Source: Rhodococcus maanshanensis NBRC 100610 (GTDB lineage: Bacteria; Actinomycetota; Actinomycetes; Mycobacteriales; Mycobacteriaceae). Taken from it: a DNA stretch of 64,000 nt. The notes beneath the pieces are model-generated. The model ran no database searches and was not told the DNA's origin. It worked only from the letters and a program-made list of their open reading frames with translations. Position numbers and translations under genes: made by a program. The DNA lies in contig NZ_BCXA01000021.1 in assembly GCF_001894865.1 (NCBI RefSeq), positions 1 through 64,000 on the forward strand, written 5' to 3'. This document shows positions 45,040 through 54,916 of this stretch, piece by piece; position 1 is the stretch's first letter; every line of letters starts with the position of its first letter.

Positions 45040-45518
45040 CCAAGACAAAGAAGATCGTCCTCATAGGGACCCTGGGGCTGCTGATCGCGCTCGCAGGGTT
45101 CGCAGCCGTCGTCACCGCGCTGGTGCGGGGCGCCGACGAGGAGCCGCCGACGGTCACCGCGTTCGCGGGCGGCAAGTCCCTCGTGGTGGAGCCGACCCAG
45201 TACTGCAACCTCTACCTGGAGGACTGCGTAGAGAACCCCGTGGCCGAGCTCAAGGTCCCCCGCGGCAAGCCGCTGCAGATCTCCCTGCCCGGCGACATCT
45301 CCGACGGGCTGTGGCGAGTGGTGATGGTCTACCAGCTGGACGACGGCAGGGTGGGCGTCGACGAGCGGTACCACTCGCCGGGCGAGTCCCTCGCGATCAC
45401 CGTCGAGACCCCGGAGGGCATGCAGCTCAACGGCATCGAGATCCAGCAGCCGTCGGCCGTTGTCAACGAGCAGGGCCTGCCGTTGGTGCACGCGACGTGG
45501 GCGATCAAGACCGCCTGA
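45036..45518 (+). CDS. DUF2771 family exported protein
   Basis: 160-aa protein with one N-terminal membrane anchor (residues 8-30) and a small extracytoplasmic beta domain containing a Cys pair (YCNLYLEDC). Matches DUF2771 (Rv0875c position). Function unknown; fixed linkage with the upstream MFS gene suggests a joint envelope role. Ends before a 19-bp hairpin terminator. Confidence 0.83.
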   Translation: MTKTKKIVLIGTLGLLIALAGFAAVVTALVRGADEEPPTVTAFAGGKSLVVEPTQYCNLYLEDCVENPVAELKVPRGKPLQISLPGDISDGLWRVVMVYQLDDGRVGVDERYHSPGESLAITVETPEGMQLNGIEIQQPSAVVNEQGLPLVHATWAIKTA

Positions 45519-45529
45519 TCTGGTACGCC

Positions 45530-45571
45530 AACGCCGAGGGGCACCGTCTCGCGACGGTGCCCCTCGGCGTT
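45530..45571. terminator. bidirectional hairpin terminator, 19-bp stem
   Basis: AACGCCGAGGGGCACCGTC (45530-45548), loop TCGC, and its exact complement at 45553-45571. It lies between the convergent DUF2771 and cspB genes, 12 and 15 bp from their stops. Confidence 0.92.
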
Positions 45572-45585
45572 GCTGTCTGGTGCGG

Positions 45586-45999
45586 CTAGCTGTCGAGCTC
45601 GCGGGCGACGGCGCGCACGACCTCGGAGATGCGCTGCGCGGTCTTGCGGTCCGGGTACTTGCCCTTGCGCAGGTCGGGCTGCACCTTGGCCTCGAGCAGG
45701 GTGATCATGTCCTCGACCATGCCGTGCAGCTCGTCGGGCGTGTGCTTGCGCACCGCGTCGTCCTTGCGGGCGCCACCGCCCTGCCGGATCGACGGCGCCG
45801 GATCGAGCACCTTCAGGCTCAGCGCCTGCGGACCACGACGTCCCGCGGCCATCCCGAACTCGACGCGCTGGCCCGCCTTCAGTCCCTCGACACCGTCGGG
45901 CAGCGCAGACGAACGGACGTAGACGTCCTCCCCTTCTTCCTGGGAGAGGAAGCCGAAGCCCTTTTCGACGTCGTACCACTTGACCTTGCCGGTAGGCAC
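45586..45999 (-). CDS. cspB: cold-shock-domain protein CspB
   Basis: 137-aa RNA/DNA-binding protein. The cold-shock domain fills residues 1-66 with RNP1 KGFGFL (13-18) and RNP2-like [11 protein letters not shown]-terminal extension of about 70 residues, basic and helical, distinguishes this from 67-residue CspA and matches the Rv0871 type. GTG at 45999 with an AGG eight bases ahead. The leader before it is AT-rich (around 46010-46025), as usual in cold-shock genes. Confidence 0.9.
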   Translation of the reverse strand: MPTGKVKWYDVEKGFGFLSQEEGEDVYVRSSALPDGVEGLKAGQRVEFGMAAGRRGPQALSLKVLDPAPSIRQGGGARKDDAVRKHTPDELHGMVEDMITLLEAKVQPDLRKGKYPDRKTAQRISEVVRAVARELDS

Positions 46000-46122
46000 T
46001 GCGTTCACCTGCTCATCTACATAAATGAACGCGCCCCACCGTTTTGCGGGACGCGATGCAGCGCAGTCTACCCCCGCGTGCCCCTCCCGAGCACCGGGGT
46101 TTGCGGGGGATACGGTTGGAAG

Positions 46123-46350
46123 GTGGTCAGCCAATCCTCTCCCCGCGGCAACGGTCTCTTCCGTGCCGCGCTCCTGTTCTTCTTTGTCGGCGTGCTCGCC
46201 ATCGTCGCGATCTTCGTGGTGGCCGCGACCGGCCACGAGCCCGGACTGGCGCTGTACCTGATCGCCCTCGCCTGCCCGGTCGGGTTCGTACTCGGCATCA
46301 TTTTCGCGCTGCGGTCCGGGCGCCGCGTTCGAAGAGAGGGAAACCAATGA
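46123..46350 (+). CDS. small two-TM membrane protein
   Basis: 75-aa protein with two hydrophobic segments ([22 protein letters not shown] and [21 protein letters not shown]) and a basic tail [12 protein letters not shown]. The GTG at 46123 is inferred from where protein-like sequence starts; no strong ribosome-binding site. Its stop overlaps the yccF start (ATGA). Family not recognised. Confidence 0.65.
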   Translation: MVSQSSPRGNGLFRAALLFFFVGVLAIVAIFVVAATGHEPGLALYLIALACPVGFVLGIIFALRSGRRVRREGNQ

Positions 46351-46754
46351 GAATCCTGCTCAACATCATCTGGCTGGTCTTCGGTGGCCTCTGGCTCGCG
46401 CTCGGCTACTTCGTCGCGGGCATCATCTGCTGCATCCTCATCATCACCATCCCGTTCGGGATCGCGTCGTTCCGGATCGGCGTCTACGCGCTGTGGCCGT
46501 TCGGCAAGACGGTGGTCGACAAGCCGACGTCGGGAATTGGCTCGCTGATCGGCAACGTGATCTGGCTGATCGTGGCGGGCATCTGGCTCGCCATCGGCCA
46601 CGTGGTGAGCGCGATCGCGATGGCGATCACGATCATCGGGATCCCGCTCGCCATCGCGAACCTGAAGATGATCCCGATCTCGCTGATGCCGCTCGGCAAG
46701 GAGATCGTGGACGTCGGTTCGACGCCCACGACGTCAACGAGCTTCCCGGCATGA
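46347..46754 (+). CDS. YccF domain membrane protein
   Basis: 135-aa protein with two YccF repeats, each a pair of TMs: [19 protein letters not shown] and [19 protein letters not shown], each followed by IPFGIASFR- or IPLAIANLK-type motifs. Matches Rv0870c. Function unknown. It overlaps both neighbours by ATGA. Confidence 0.88.
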   Translation: MRILLNIIWLVFGGLWLALGYFVAGIICCILIITIPFGIASFRIGVYALWPFGKTVVDKPTSGIGSLIGNVIWLIVAGIWLAIGHVVSAIAMAITIIGIPLAIANLKMIPISLMPLGKEIVDVGSTPTTSTSFPA

Positions 46755-48049
46755 CGCCGCCGCCCCGCGCCACCCCGGCTGCGGGGCGCGCGCTCCCCTC
46801 CCACCCACTTTTCCTCGGCTCACTCGCCGCCCTCGCGCTCGCGGTGATCGTCGCGCACGACCGGGTCGTCCCGATGGGGTACCCGCTGTGGGGCCTGTTC
46901 CAGAACGGTCTGGACCTGCTCGTCTACCGCAGCGGCGGCGCCACCGTGCTGCGCCCCGTCGGGCTCTACGACCACGCGCTGCACGGCGGCATGTGGTTCA
47001 CCTATCCGCCGTTCTCGGCAATCCTGTTCGCCCCGCTCAACGCCGTGTCAGCCGAGCTCACCACCATCCTCGGATATCTCGCGAACTTCGCGATCCTCTA
47101 CCTCGTCGTCCTGCTGTGCTGGCGACAGCTCGGGTATCGGCAGGACCGGCGGCTCTACGTGGCGACCGGGCTGATGACGGTCGTCTTCACCTGGCTCGAA
47201 CCGGTCCGCACCACGATCTGGCTGGGCCAGATCAACCTCCTGCTGATGCTGCTGATCGTGTGGGATCTCGGACGCCCCGAGGGCAGCAGGTTGCGCGGCA
47301 TCGGCGTCGGGATCGCGACCGGTATCAAGCTGACTCCCGGCTTGTTCATCGTCGAACTGCTCGTCACCCGGCAATGGCGCGCCGCGGCGACCGCGATCGC
47401 CGGTTTCCTCGCGACCGTCGTCGTCGGGTTCGTGGTGATCTTCTCGGACTCGTGGTCCTACTGGACCGCGGTGATCCTGCACTCGACGCGAATCGGCGAG
47501 ACCGCGTGGCCCGCCAACCAGTCCGCCGCCGGGGTACTGGCCCGCTGGCTGGACGTCGCGGACCCGCCGCTGCTGCTGTGGGCGCTCTGCGCGGCCGCGC
47601 TGACCGCGCTCGGGCTCGGCGCCTCCTGGCTGGCCCACCAGCGCGGACAGGCACTGCTGGCCACCACCCTCTGCGGGTTGACCTCCGCGGCGGTCTCACC
47701 GTTCTCCTGGGGCCATCACTGGGTGTGGTTCGTACCGCTGCTCGTCCTGGCGATGCACCGCGCGCTCGGCGCCGGACGCGCGACCGCCTGGCTCCTGCCA
47801 GCGGCACTCGCGCTGCCGCTGCTCTGCTGGACCCATGAGTTCCCGGACGGCGTGCAGGCGATCGGCCTGTTCATGGTCCCCACCTCCGACGCCCTTGCTC
47901 CGTTATTCGCGGCGGTGTACCCGCTGATGTTCATCGTCGTCGCCGTCGCCACGTTGGTCGCGCTGCGCCCGAGCCCGCGACGACGCCGCGCGGAGCCCGA
48001 GGTCAGCCCCGATCGAAACTGTGATCTACCTCACATCACGGTAACGTAA
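46751..48049 (+). CDS. GT87-family mannosyltransferase
   Basis: 432-aa multi-TM glycosyltransferase of family 87, which uses polyprenyl-phosphate-mannose to add alpha-1,2-mannose to phosphatidylinositol mannosides, lipomannan or arabinomannan. About ten TMs. Family features: NGLDLLVYRSGG with the catalytic Asp in the first outer loop, FTYPPFSAILFAPL, WLGQINLLLMLLIVWDL, GIATGIKLTPGLFIV and SPFSWGHHWVW. ATG at 46751 overlaps yccF. The final 30 bp contain a CRP-type site. Confidence 0.88.
   Translation: MTPPPRATPAAGRALPSHPLFLGSLAALALAVIVAHDRVVPMGYPLWGLFQNGLDLLVYRSGGATVLRPVGLYDHALHGGMWFTYPPFSAILFAPLNAVSAELTTILGYLANFAILYLVVLLCWRQLGYRQDRRLYVATGLMTVVFTWLEPVRTTIWLGQINLLLMLLIVWDLGRPEGSRLRGIGVGIATGIKLTPGLFIVELLVTRQWRAAATAIAGFLATVVVGFVVIFSDSWSYWTAVILHSTRIGETAWPANQSAAGVLARWLDVADPPLLLWALCAAALTALGLGASWLAHQRGQALLATTLCGLTSAAVSPFSWGHHWVWFVPLLVLAMHRALGAGRATAWLLPAALALPLLCWTHEFPDGVQAIGLFMVPTSDALAPLFAAVYPLMFIVVAVATLVALRPSPRRRRAEPEVSPDRNCDLPHITVT
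48020..48035. promoter_or_regulatory. CRP/GlxR-type cAMP-receptor site
   Basis: TGTGATCTACCTCACA matches the consensus TGTGA-N6-TCACA at every defined base. It overlaps the last codons of the mannosyltransferase gene, about 390 bp before the rpfA ATG and 220 bp before the riboswitch. In M. tuberculosis, CRP (Rv3676) controls rpfA. Confidence 0.75.
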
Positions 48050-48136
48050 CAGGACGGTCTCGGGCCGAGGCGACCCAATCTGAGCTGCGAATATGTCCGG
48101 ATGTTCGGGCGAAACGCCGAGAGAATCGAAATTTAG

Positions 48137-49042
<906 letters not shown>

Positions 49043-49058
49043 GACTCCCCCTTCACGT

Positions 49059-49093
49059 GAAAGGCCCCGCACCTACGAGGTGCGGGGCCTTTC
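49059..49093. terminator. bidirectional hairpin terminator after rpfA
   Basis: GAAAGGCCCCGCACCT (49059-49074), loop ACG, AGGTGCGGGGCCTTTC (49078-49093), perfect 16-bp stem ending in AAA/TTT. Lies between rpfA and a convergent small gene. Confidence 0.92.
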
Positions 49094-49110
49094 GCGTTCG
49101 GTATCCGAGG

Positions 49111-49305
49111 TCAGCGATTGATGACCGTGTGCGGGTGGGTGTAGGGCAGTTCAGAAACGGGAAGGGGGAACTCGGTGTCCTCCCCGAACGGGGACAGCCC
49201 ACCGGAGCGGCTCGACGAGAGCTCCGTGACGGCATGATCGCCATCCTGGAGTTCCGGCGCCGGCCAGCCTGGATCTACGTATCGCTTGCTCGAATTGTTA
49301 GCCAC
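49111..49305 (-). CDS. small hypothetical protein (64 aa)
   Basis: 64-residue hydrophilic protein (ANNSSKRYVDPGWPAPELQD start, PYTHPHTVINR end), acidic in the middle, probably disordered. GTG at 49305 is chosen; the frame continues to 49341 but without protein character. Divergent from the Rv0862c-type gene (60 bp). No family recognised. Moderately likely to be real because codon bias is normal and the terminator is shared. Confidence 0.5.
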   Translation of the reverse strand: MANNSSKRYVDPGWPAPELQDGDHAVTELSSSRSGGLSPFGEDTEFPLPVSELPYTHPHTVINR

Positions 49306-49365
49306 GGTCCCATTTTGGCAGGAGCTCGCGCCGTGGTACACCCCAGGTCTCTAATCTGATAGTTG

Positions 49366-51678
49366 ATGACCGATACCGAAGGTGCTGCCCCCGCCGCCGA
49401 ATCACCTCACGGCGCCGCCGTGCCCGACAGCCTGCTCGCCTGGCTGACCGCGAGGACCGATGCGGAGTTGGCGGAGCTGCTCAGGCTGCGCCCGGATCTC
49501 GCGGTGCCGCCACCCGCGAACCTGGCGGTCCTTGCCGCGCGCGCCGAACAACGCGCATCGGTGCTCCGGGTGGCCGACGACCTGAACGTCCTCGAGCTCA
49601 CCGTGATCGGGGTGCTCTCGCTCGAACGCGGCGCGGAGGTCGGGGTCAGGCGCGAGGTCCTCGCGGAGGCGCTCGCCGGACGGGCGCCGGTCAAGGCCGT
49701 CGACCGGGCCCTGAAGTCGCTGCGCGCCCGGGCACTGGTCTGGGGCGCGCAGGTGCTGCGGGTCGTCGCGACCGCGAACGACGCCGTCACCTGGCGGGTC
49801 GACCGGCCGCAGGAGCCGATGACCGCCGCGCAGGTCATCGCCGGCCTTGCGACCGTGACCGACGCCGAGCGCAGGCTGCTCGAAACCCTGGCCACCAGCT
49901 CACCGATCGGCCGCACCCGCGACGCCGCGCCCGGCACCCCGCCGGACCGGCCCGTGCAGCGTCTGCTGTCGCTTGGCCTGCTGTCCTGGGTGGACGAGCA
50001 GACCGTCGAGCTGCCCCACCAGGTCGGCCAGGCGCTGCGCGGCGAGACCATCACCGACCCGATGGCCCTCACCCCGCCGCCGATCCGCACCAACAAGCAG
50101 AAGATCGCGGACGTGAACGCGGTGGCGGCGGGTGAGGCGCTCGAACTGATCCGGCACTGCGAGGACCTGATCGCGGCCCTCGGCGATCAGCCGGCGCCGA
50201 CCCTGAAGGCGGGCGGGCTCGGGGTCCGCGAGACCAGGCGCCTGGCGAAGGCGGCAGGCGTCGACGAGAACCGGGTGAGCCTGATCGTGGAGCTGCTGGC
50301 CGCGGCCGGCCTGATCGCGAGCGGCGCCCCCGACCCGGTTCCCGCCACCGACACCGGCGACGACTACTGGGCACCGACCGTCGCCGCGGATGCCTGGCTC
50401 AACACCGGCACCGCCCAGCGGTGGTACACCCTCGCCCACGGCTGGCTGGAGATGCCACGCAGGCCATGGGTGATCGGGCTGCGCGATCCCAACGACAAGG
50501 CGATCGCCGCGCTGTCCGAGGAGGTGCGCGCCTCCGGCGCACCCCGCGACCGCAAGTTCGTGCTCGAGCTGCTCGGTGAGCTCGCGCCCGGGCAGGGCGC
50601 GACCACGTCCGAGCTCGCCGCGCTGGTCGCGTGGCGGCGCCCGCGCTGGTCCGGCCGGTTCGGTGCAGGCGCCGTCGAGCACACCGTCGCCGAGGCGGCC
50701 GCTGTCGGCCTGATCGGCCGCGGCGCGCTCGCGTCGCCGGGACGCGGGCTGCTGCACGGGGCCACCGCGGAGGCCGTGGTCGCGGAGATGACGGCGAGCC
50801 TGCCCGCCCCCATCGACTACGTCCTGGTGCAGGCGGACCTGACGGTGATGGCCCCCGGCCCGCTCATCCCGGAGCTGCAGGAGCAGATCACCCTGGTCGC
50901 GGACATCGAATCGGCTGGCGCGGCCACCATGTACCGGATCCGGGAGGACAGCGTGCGACGGGCGCTCGACGCCGGGAAGAGCGCCTCGGAGCTGCACTCG
51001 CTGTTCGAGAAGCGCTCGAAGACGCCCGTGCCACAGGCCCTGACGTACCTCATCGACGACGTCGCGCGCAGGCACGGCCAGCTGCGGGCCGGGGTGGCGT
51101 CCTCGTTCATCCGCTGCGAGGACCCGGCGCTGCTCGCCGAGGTACTGGCCTCCGCGGTGGCCGAACAGCTCGCGCTGCGTGCCCTTGCCCCGACCGTCGC
51201 GATCTCGCAGGCGCCGCTGAGCGAGGTTCTCGACCAGCTCCGCTCGGCCGGGTTCGCACCGGCGGGAGAGGACTCCTCCGGCGCGATCGTGGACCTGCGA
51301 CCGCGCGGCGCCCGGGTGCCGCGACGACGGACGCGTCCCGCATTCCGGATGCCGGCCGTCCCCACCGACGACCAGCTCGGGTCACTCGTCAGCCAGCTGC
51401 GTGCCGGCCAACGGGCCGCAACCGCCCCGCGCGGCCAGGGTGTGCGTTCGGACGGCAGCCGGGCGGGCGGCGCCGCGACGATGGCACTGCTGCAGCTGGC
51501 GGCGAAGGTCCGGCGCAGCGTGGCGATCGGCTACGTGGACGCGCAGGGAGTGGCGACGGAGCGCGTCGTCGATCCGGTCAGTGTCGGCGGCGGTCAGCTC
51601 GATGCGCTGGACCCGGAGACCGGGGCGGTCCGCCGGTTCACCCTGCACCGGATCACCTCGGTGAACCTCCTCGACTGA
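49366..51678 (+). CDS. helicase-associated protein (Rv0862c-like) with WYL-like end
   Basis: 770-aa protein paired with XPB helicase across the Mycobacteriales. N-terminal DSLLAWLTARTDAELAELLRLRPDL and repeated winged-helix-like segments resemble the damage-recognition part of XPB/Ssl2; the last 75 residues (LLQLAAKVRRSVAIGYVDAQG...RRFTLHRITSV) look like a WYL domain, a ligand or nucleic-acid sensor fold. Probably a DNA-repair partner or regulator of the downstream helicase. ATG at 49366; an adjacent TTG is possible. Confidence 0.88.
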   Translation: MTDTEGAAPAAESPHGAAVPDSLLAWLTARTDAELAELLRLRPDLAVPPPANLAVLAARAEQRASVLRVADDLNVLELTVIGVLSLERGAEVGVRREVLAEALAGRAPVKAVDRALKSLRARALVWGAQVLRVVATANDAVTWRVDRPQEPMTAAQVIAGLATVTDAERRLLETLATSSPIGRTRDAAPGTPPDRPVQRLLSLGLLSWVDEQTVELPHQVGQALRGETITDPMALTPPPIRTNKQKIADVNAVAAGEALELIRHCEDLIAALGDQPAPTLKAGGLGVRETRRLAKAAGVDENRVSLIVELLAAAGLIASGAPDPVPATDTGDDYWAPTVAADAWLNTGTAQRWYTLAHGWLEMPRRPWVIGLRDPNDKAIAALSEEVRASGAPRDRKFVLELLGELAPGQGATTSELAALVAWRRPRWSGRFGAGAVEHTVAEAAAVGLIGRGALASPGRGLLHGATAEAVVAEMTASLPAPIDYVLVQADLTVMAPGPLIPELQEQITLVADIESAGAATMYRIREDSVRRALDAGKSASELHSLFEKRSKTPVPQALTYLIDDVARRHGQLRAGVASSFIRCEDPALLAEVLASAVAEQLALRALAPTVAISQAPLSEVLDQLRSAGFAPAGEDSSGAIVDLRPRGARVPRRRTRPAFRMPAVPTDDQLGSLVSQLRAGQRAATAPRGQGVRSDGSRAGGAATMALLQLAAKVRRSVAIGYVDAQGVATERVVDPVSVGGGQLDALDPETGAVRRFTLHRITSVNLLD

Positions 51679-51787
51679 TTCGGGGCCGCGCGGGCAGAAA
51701 AAGCACGCCCGCCTGCGCGACTGGCTTTTTCCTGGAAATGACGTATGGTCGGCCCCAGTGATTGCCACTTCGAATTCAGGAGCGACA

Positions 51788-51913
51788 ATGGCAGACAAGA
51801 AACCGGGCAAGAGCCTGAAGAAACCGGCACAGTCCCTCAAGGAACGACGTGCCGAAAAAAGGGATCGCGCCGCAGATTCCGGAGATCTCATCAGAAAACG
51901 GAAACGCCACTGA
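51788..51913 (+). CDS. 41-aa strongly basic peptide
   Basis: 41 residues, 9 Lys and 7 Arg: MADKKPGKSLKKPAQSLKER at the start and IRKRKRH at the end. An aggag site lies five bases before the ATG. Probably a disordered nucleic-acid-binding or ribosome-associated peptide; I recall similar KPGKSLKEKRA peptides in other actinobacteria but cannot name a family. First of three tiny coupled genes; its TGA overlaps the next ATG (TGATG). The stretch 51690-51725 upstream contains an AAAAAGC/GCTTTTT hairpin that probably ends the previous transcript. Confidence 0.75.
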   Translation: MADKKPGKSLKKPAQSLKERRAEKRDRAADSGDLIRKRKRH

Positions 51914-52134
51914 TGCGCACCCAGTCGACCGCACCACCCACCCCCCTTGTCCTCGACACCCTGCACAGCCGGATCGACGAACTGACCGGGGCGGCGATGT
52001 TCTCGAGCGCGCGGTCCAGTGGGTATCACGCCGCACTGCGGTCCGCCAGACTGTTCGTGCTCGATGAACGAGCACGGCAGTGCGAACTTCCAGAATGCCG
52101 CCCAACCGCAAAAAACAAGAAGGACCATCCGTGA
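51913..52134 (+). CDS. 73-aa hypothetical protein, second of the micro-operon
   Basis: 73 residues. A helical central part (LHSRIDELTGAAMFSSARSS-GYHAALRSARLFVLDE) is followed by a Cys pair (CELPEC) and a basic tail KNKKDHP. Start ATG overlaps the previous stop and its own stop overlaps the next start (GTGA), so translation is coupled throughout. The GYxxA-L-x-x-A pattern recurs in the next protein. No family recognised. Confidence 0.6.
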   Translation: MRTQSTAPPTPLVLDTLHSRIDELTGAAMFSSARSSGYHAALRSARLFVLDERARQCELPECRPTAKNKKDHP

Positions 52135-52295
52135 AAAGAACACTTCTCGCCCTGGACCGAATTCAGGCCAGGCTGGAAAATGAACTCGACACCACGGAGG
52201 TCCGCACCGAGCGAGACGCCGGATACCGCTCCGGAATTTCCGAGGCGCTCGTGCACGTAATGGAGACGAAGAAAAGTGTAGCCACACAACGGTGA
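52131..52295 (+). CDS. 54-aa hypothetical protein, third of the micro-operon
   Basis: 54 residues, amphipathic and acidic-basic mixed helix: LLALDRIQARLENELDTTEV followed by RDAGYRSGISEALVHVMETK. GTG at 52131 has agaagga six bases ahead. A strong U-tailed terminator follows at 52306, so the three small genes form their own unit. Looks like a small helical adaptor; function unknown. Confidence 0.65.
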   Translation: MKRTLLALDRIQARLENELDTTEVRTERDAGYRSGISEALVHVMETKKSVATQR

Positions 52296-52305
52296 CGCAC
52301 TAAAA

Positions 52306-52349
52306 GTGAAGGGATTCTCCGGATCGCGGGAGAATCCCTTCACCTTTTT
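52306..52349 (+). terminator. intrinsic terminator with U tract
   Basis: GTGAAGGGATTCTCC (52306-52320), loop of 8, GGAGAATCCCTTCAC (52329-52343), then CTTTTTC. A perfect 15-bp stem and T-run: the most classical Rho-independent terminator in the window. Confidence 0.93.
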
Positions 52350-52448
52350 CGGCCACGGACACGGATCAGCCGGGACCGCCGGCGCCTGCGGCGACCACCC
52401 CACAGGAAAGTGTGGACAATGGAGTGGTTGTCTACGTAGGAGGCGCAC

Positions 52449-54107
52449 GTGACCGACGGACCCTTGATCGTCCAGTCCGACAAGACCCTGCTCCTGGAGG
52501 TCGACCACGAGCTCGCCGGCCAGGCCCGCCAGGCCATCGCCCCGTTCGCCGAACTCGAGCGCGCGCCCGAACACGTGCACACCTACCGGGTGACCCCGCT
52601 GGCGTTGTGGAACGCGCGCGCGGCGGGCCACGACGCCGAACAGGTGGTGGACGCGCTGGTCACCTTCTCCCGGTACGCGGTCCCGCAGCCGCTGCTGGTC
52701 GACATCGTCGACACGATGGCACGGTACGGCCGGTTGCAGCTGGTCAAGAACCCCGCGCACGGCCTGACCCTGGTCAGCCTGGACCGAGCGGTGCTCACCG
52801 AGGTGATGCGGCACAAGAAGATCTCGCCGATGCTCGGCGCCATGGTCGACGAGGACACCGTCGTCGTGCACCCGAGCGAGCGCGGACACCTCAAGCAGAT
52901 GCTGCTCAAGATCGGCTGGCCGGCCGAGGATCTCGCCGGGTACGTGGACGGCGAGGCGCACCCGATCGACCTCGCCTTCGACGAGGGGCACTGGGAGCTG
53001 CGGGACTACCAGGAGATGGCGGCCGACTCGTTCTGGGCCGGCGGTTCGGGCGTCGTGGTGCTGCCGTGCGGCGCGGGCAAGACGATGGTCGGCGCGGCTG
53101 CGATGGCGAAGGCGAAGGCCACGACGCTGATCCTGGTCACCAACACCGTCGCGGGCAGGCAGTGGAAACGGGAGCTGATCGCCAGGACCTCGCTGACCGA
53201 GGAGGAGATCGGCGAGTACTCGGGCGAGCGCAAGGAGATCCGGCCGGTCACCATCGCGACCTACCAGGTGATCACCCGTCGCACCAAGGGCGAGTACAAG
53301 CACCTGGAGCTGTTCGACTCCCGCGACTGGGGCCTGGTGATCTACGACGAGGTGCACCTGCTGCCCGCGCCGGTCTTCCGGATGACGGCGGACCTGCAGT
53401 CGAGGCGCCGCCTCGGCCTGACGGCGACCCTGGTCCGCGAGGACGGGCGCGAGGGCGACGTGTTCTCGCTGATCGGTCCCAAGCGGTACGACGCGCCGTG
53501 GAAGGACATCGAGGCGCAGGGCTGGATCGCGCCCGCGGACTGCATCGAGGTCCGGGTCACGCTGACCGATGCCGAGCGGATGGCCTATGCCACCGCGGAG
53601 CCGGAGGAGCGCTACAAGCTGTGCTCGACGGCACACACCAAGATCGCGGTGGTGAAGTCGATCCTCGACCGGCACCCGGATTCGCCGACCCTGGTCATCG
53701 GCGCCTACCTCGACCAGCTCGAGGAGCTCGGCGAGGCGTTGGACGCGCCGGTCATCCAGGGGTCGACGAAGAACAAGGAACGCGAGGCGCTGTTCGACGC
53801 GTTCCGGCGCGGCGAGATCCAGACGCTGGTGGTGAGCAAGGTCGCGAACTTCTCCATCGACCTGCCGGAGGCGTCCGTCGCGGTGCAGGTCTCGGGGACC
53901 TTCGGTTCCCGGCAGGAGGAGGCGCAGCGGCTCGGCCGCCTGCTGCGCCCCAAGCACGACGGGGGCCAGGCGCACTTCTACTCGGTCGTCGCCCGCGACA
54001 CGCTGGACGCCGAGTACGCCGCGCACCGCCAACGCTTCCTCGCCGAACAGGGCTATGCGTACCGGATCACCGATGCTGACGACCTGCTCGGTCCGACCAT
54101 CGGGTAG
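52449..54107 (+). CDS. xpb: DNA repair helicase XPB
   Basis: 552-aa SF2 DNA helicase, bacterial XPB (Rv0861c type), 3'-5' translocase with ATP-dependent annealing activity. The N-terminal damage-recognition-like domain takes residues 1-180. Walker A CGAGKT 207-212, DEVH 300-303, motif III LTATLVREDG, motif VI QEEAQRLGRLLRPK. The thumb and C-terminal Rec domain are complete. GTG at 52449 with ggaggcg. Upstream partner is the Rv0862c-like protein, separated here by the micro-operon. Confidence 0.94.
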   Translation: MTDGPLIVQSDKTLLLEVDHELAGQARQAIAPFAELERAPEHVHTYRVTPLALWNARAAGHDAEQVVDALVTFSRYAVPQPLLVDIVDTMARYGRLQLVKNPAHGLTLVSLDRAVLTEVMRHKKISPMLGAMVDEDTVVVHPSERGHLKQMLLKIGWPAEDLAGYVDGEAHPIDLAFDEGHWELRDYQEMAADSFWAGGSGVVVLPCGAGKTMVGAAAMAKAKATTLILVTNTVAGRQWKRELIARTSLTEEEIGEYSGERKEIRPVTIATYQVITRRTKGEYKHLELFDSRDWGLVIYDEVHLLPAPVFRMTADLQSRRRLGLTATLVREDGREGDVFSLIGPKRYDAPWKDIEAQGWIAPADCIEVRVTLTDAERMAYATAEPEERYKLCSTAHTKIAVVKSILDRHPDSPTLVIGAYLDQLEELGEALDAPVIQGSTKNKEREALFDAFRRGEIQTLVVSKVANFSIDLPEASVAVQVSGTFGSRQEEAQRLGRLLRPKHDGGQAHFYSVVARDTLDAEYAAHRQRFLAEQGYAYRITDADDLLGPTIG

Positions 54108-54134
54108 GCCCAGTCATCGGGTAGAAAGGGGACC

Positions 54135-54782
54135 GTGCGCAACTTCGAGTTCCCCGTCGACCACTCCCATGCCAACTCCGTCAACGAGACGGTCGGCGAC
54201 GTCAAGCGGCTCCGGGTCTCGGCGATCGTCACCGCCCTGTTGCTGGCCGGGCTCGCGGCCTGGCTGATCTACCTGGCCCATCCGTGGTCCTACATCGTCG
54301 GCGCGGTGGTCGCGCTGCTGGCCGTCACGTCGCTCTGGGTGGCGTTCTGGGCGCCGAAGAAGGTCGGTTCGGTCGAGAAGCTCTACGCCGAGGGCCCGCT
54401 GGTGCCCGCCGTGGTTGCGGTGGCCCGGCCCCGAGGTGCCACGCTGCTGGCGCTGGTGGACGTCGCGAAACCGTCCGCCGATCGCCCGCACTATGCCCTG
54501 GTCACCCGCAACATCCGGGCGCTGCCGGGGCATTCGCTGACCAACGTCGGCGAGCGGGTGCCCTCGATCGCGGTACTCTCCGACCGCAGCACCAGGTCCA
54601 CCGCGGACACCTGGCAGATGGTCAGCCCGATGCCGATCGCCTGGGGCACCAAGGACCAGAAGGTGATCCGGCGGGCGGCGGACTCGATCAGCGGCGCGGA
54701 GTGGAAACTGCTGGCGAAGTCGATCCCGCTGGCCGAGCAGGTCCCGCGCGCCGAGAACCAGCAGATCCCCATCGACCTGTAG
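54135..54782 (+). CDS. DUF3239 membrane protein
   Basis: 215-aa protein with two adjacent TMs (about residues 28-75) after a short cytosolic start FEFPVDHSHANSVNETVGDVKRL, then a soluble domain ending SGAEWKLLAKSIPLAEQVPRAENQQIPIDL. Matches what I recall of the corynebacterial DUF3239 family. GTG at 54135 with aaagggga. Function unknown. A degraded second copy of its 3' end lies 800 bp downstream. Confidence 0.85.
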   Translation: MRNFEFPVDHSHANSVNETVGDVKRLRVSAIVTALLLAGLAAWLIYLAHPWSYIVGAVVALLAVTSLWVAFWAPKKVGSVEKLYAEGPLVPAVVAVARPRGATLLALVDVAKPSADRPHYALVTRNIRALPGHSLTNVGERVPSIAVLSDRSTRSTADTWQMVSPMPIAWGTKDQKVIRRAADSISGAEWKLLAKSIPLAEQVPRAENQQIPIDL

Positions 54783-54916
54783 ATAGCTCGAATTGTTTTA
54801 CACAACAGTATATTTCGCGATTTACGACCCGGACGATTCCCACATGGGACACTGCCCTGGCAGTTCTGTCGATCATCGACGCCGAACTTCTTCGCACCCA
54901 TCCGGAAGGGATCCAC

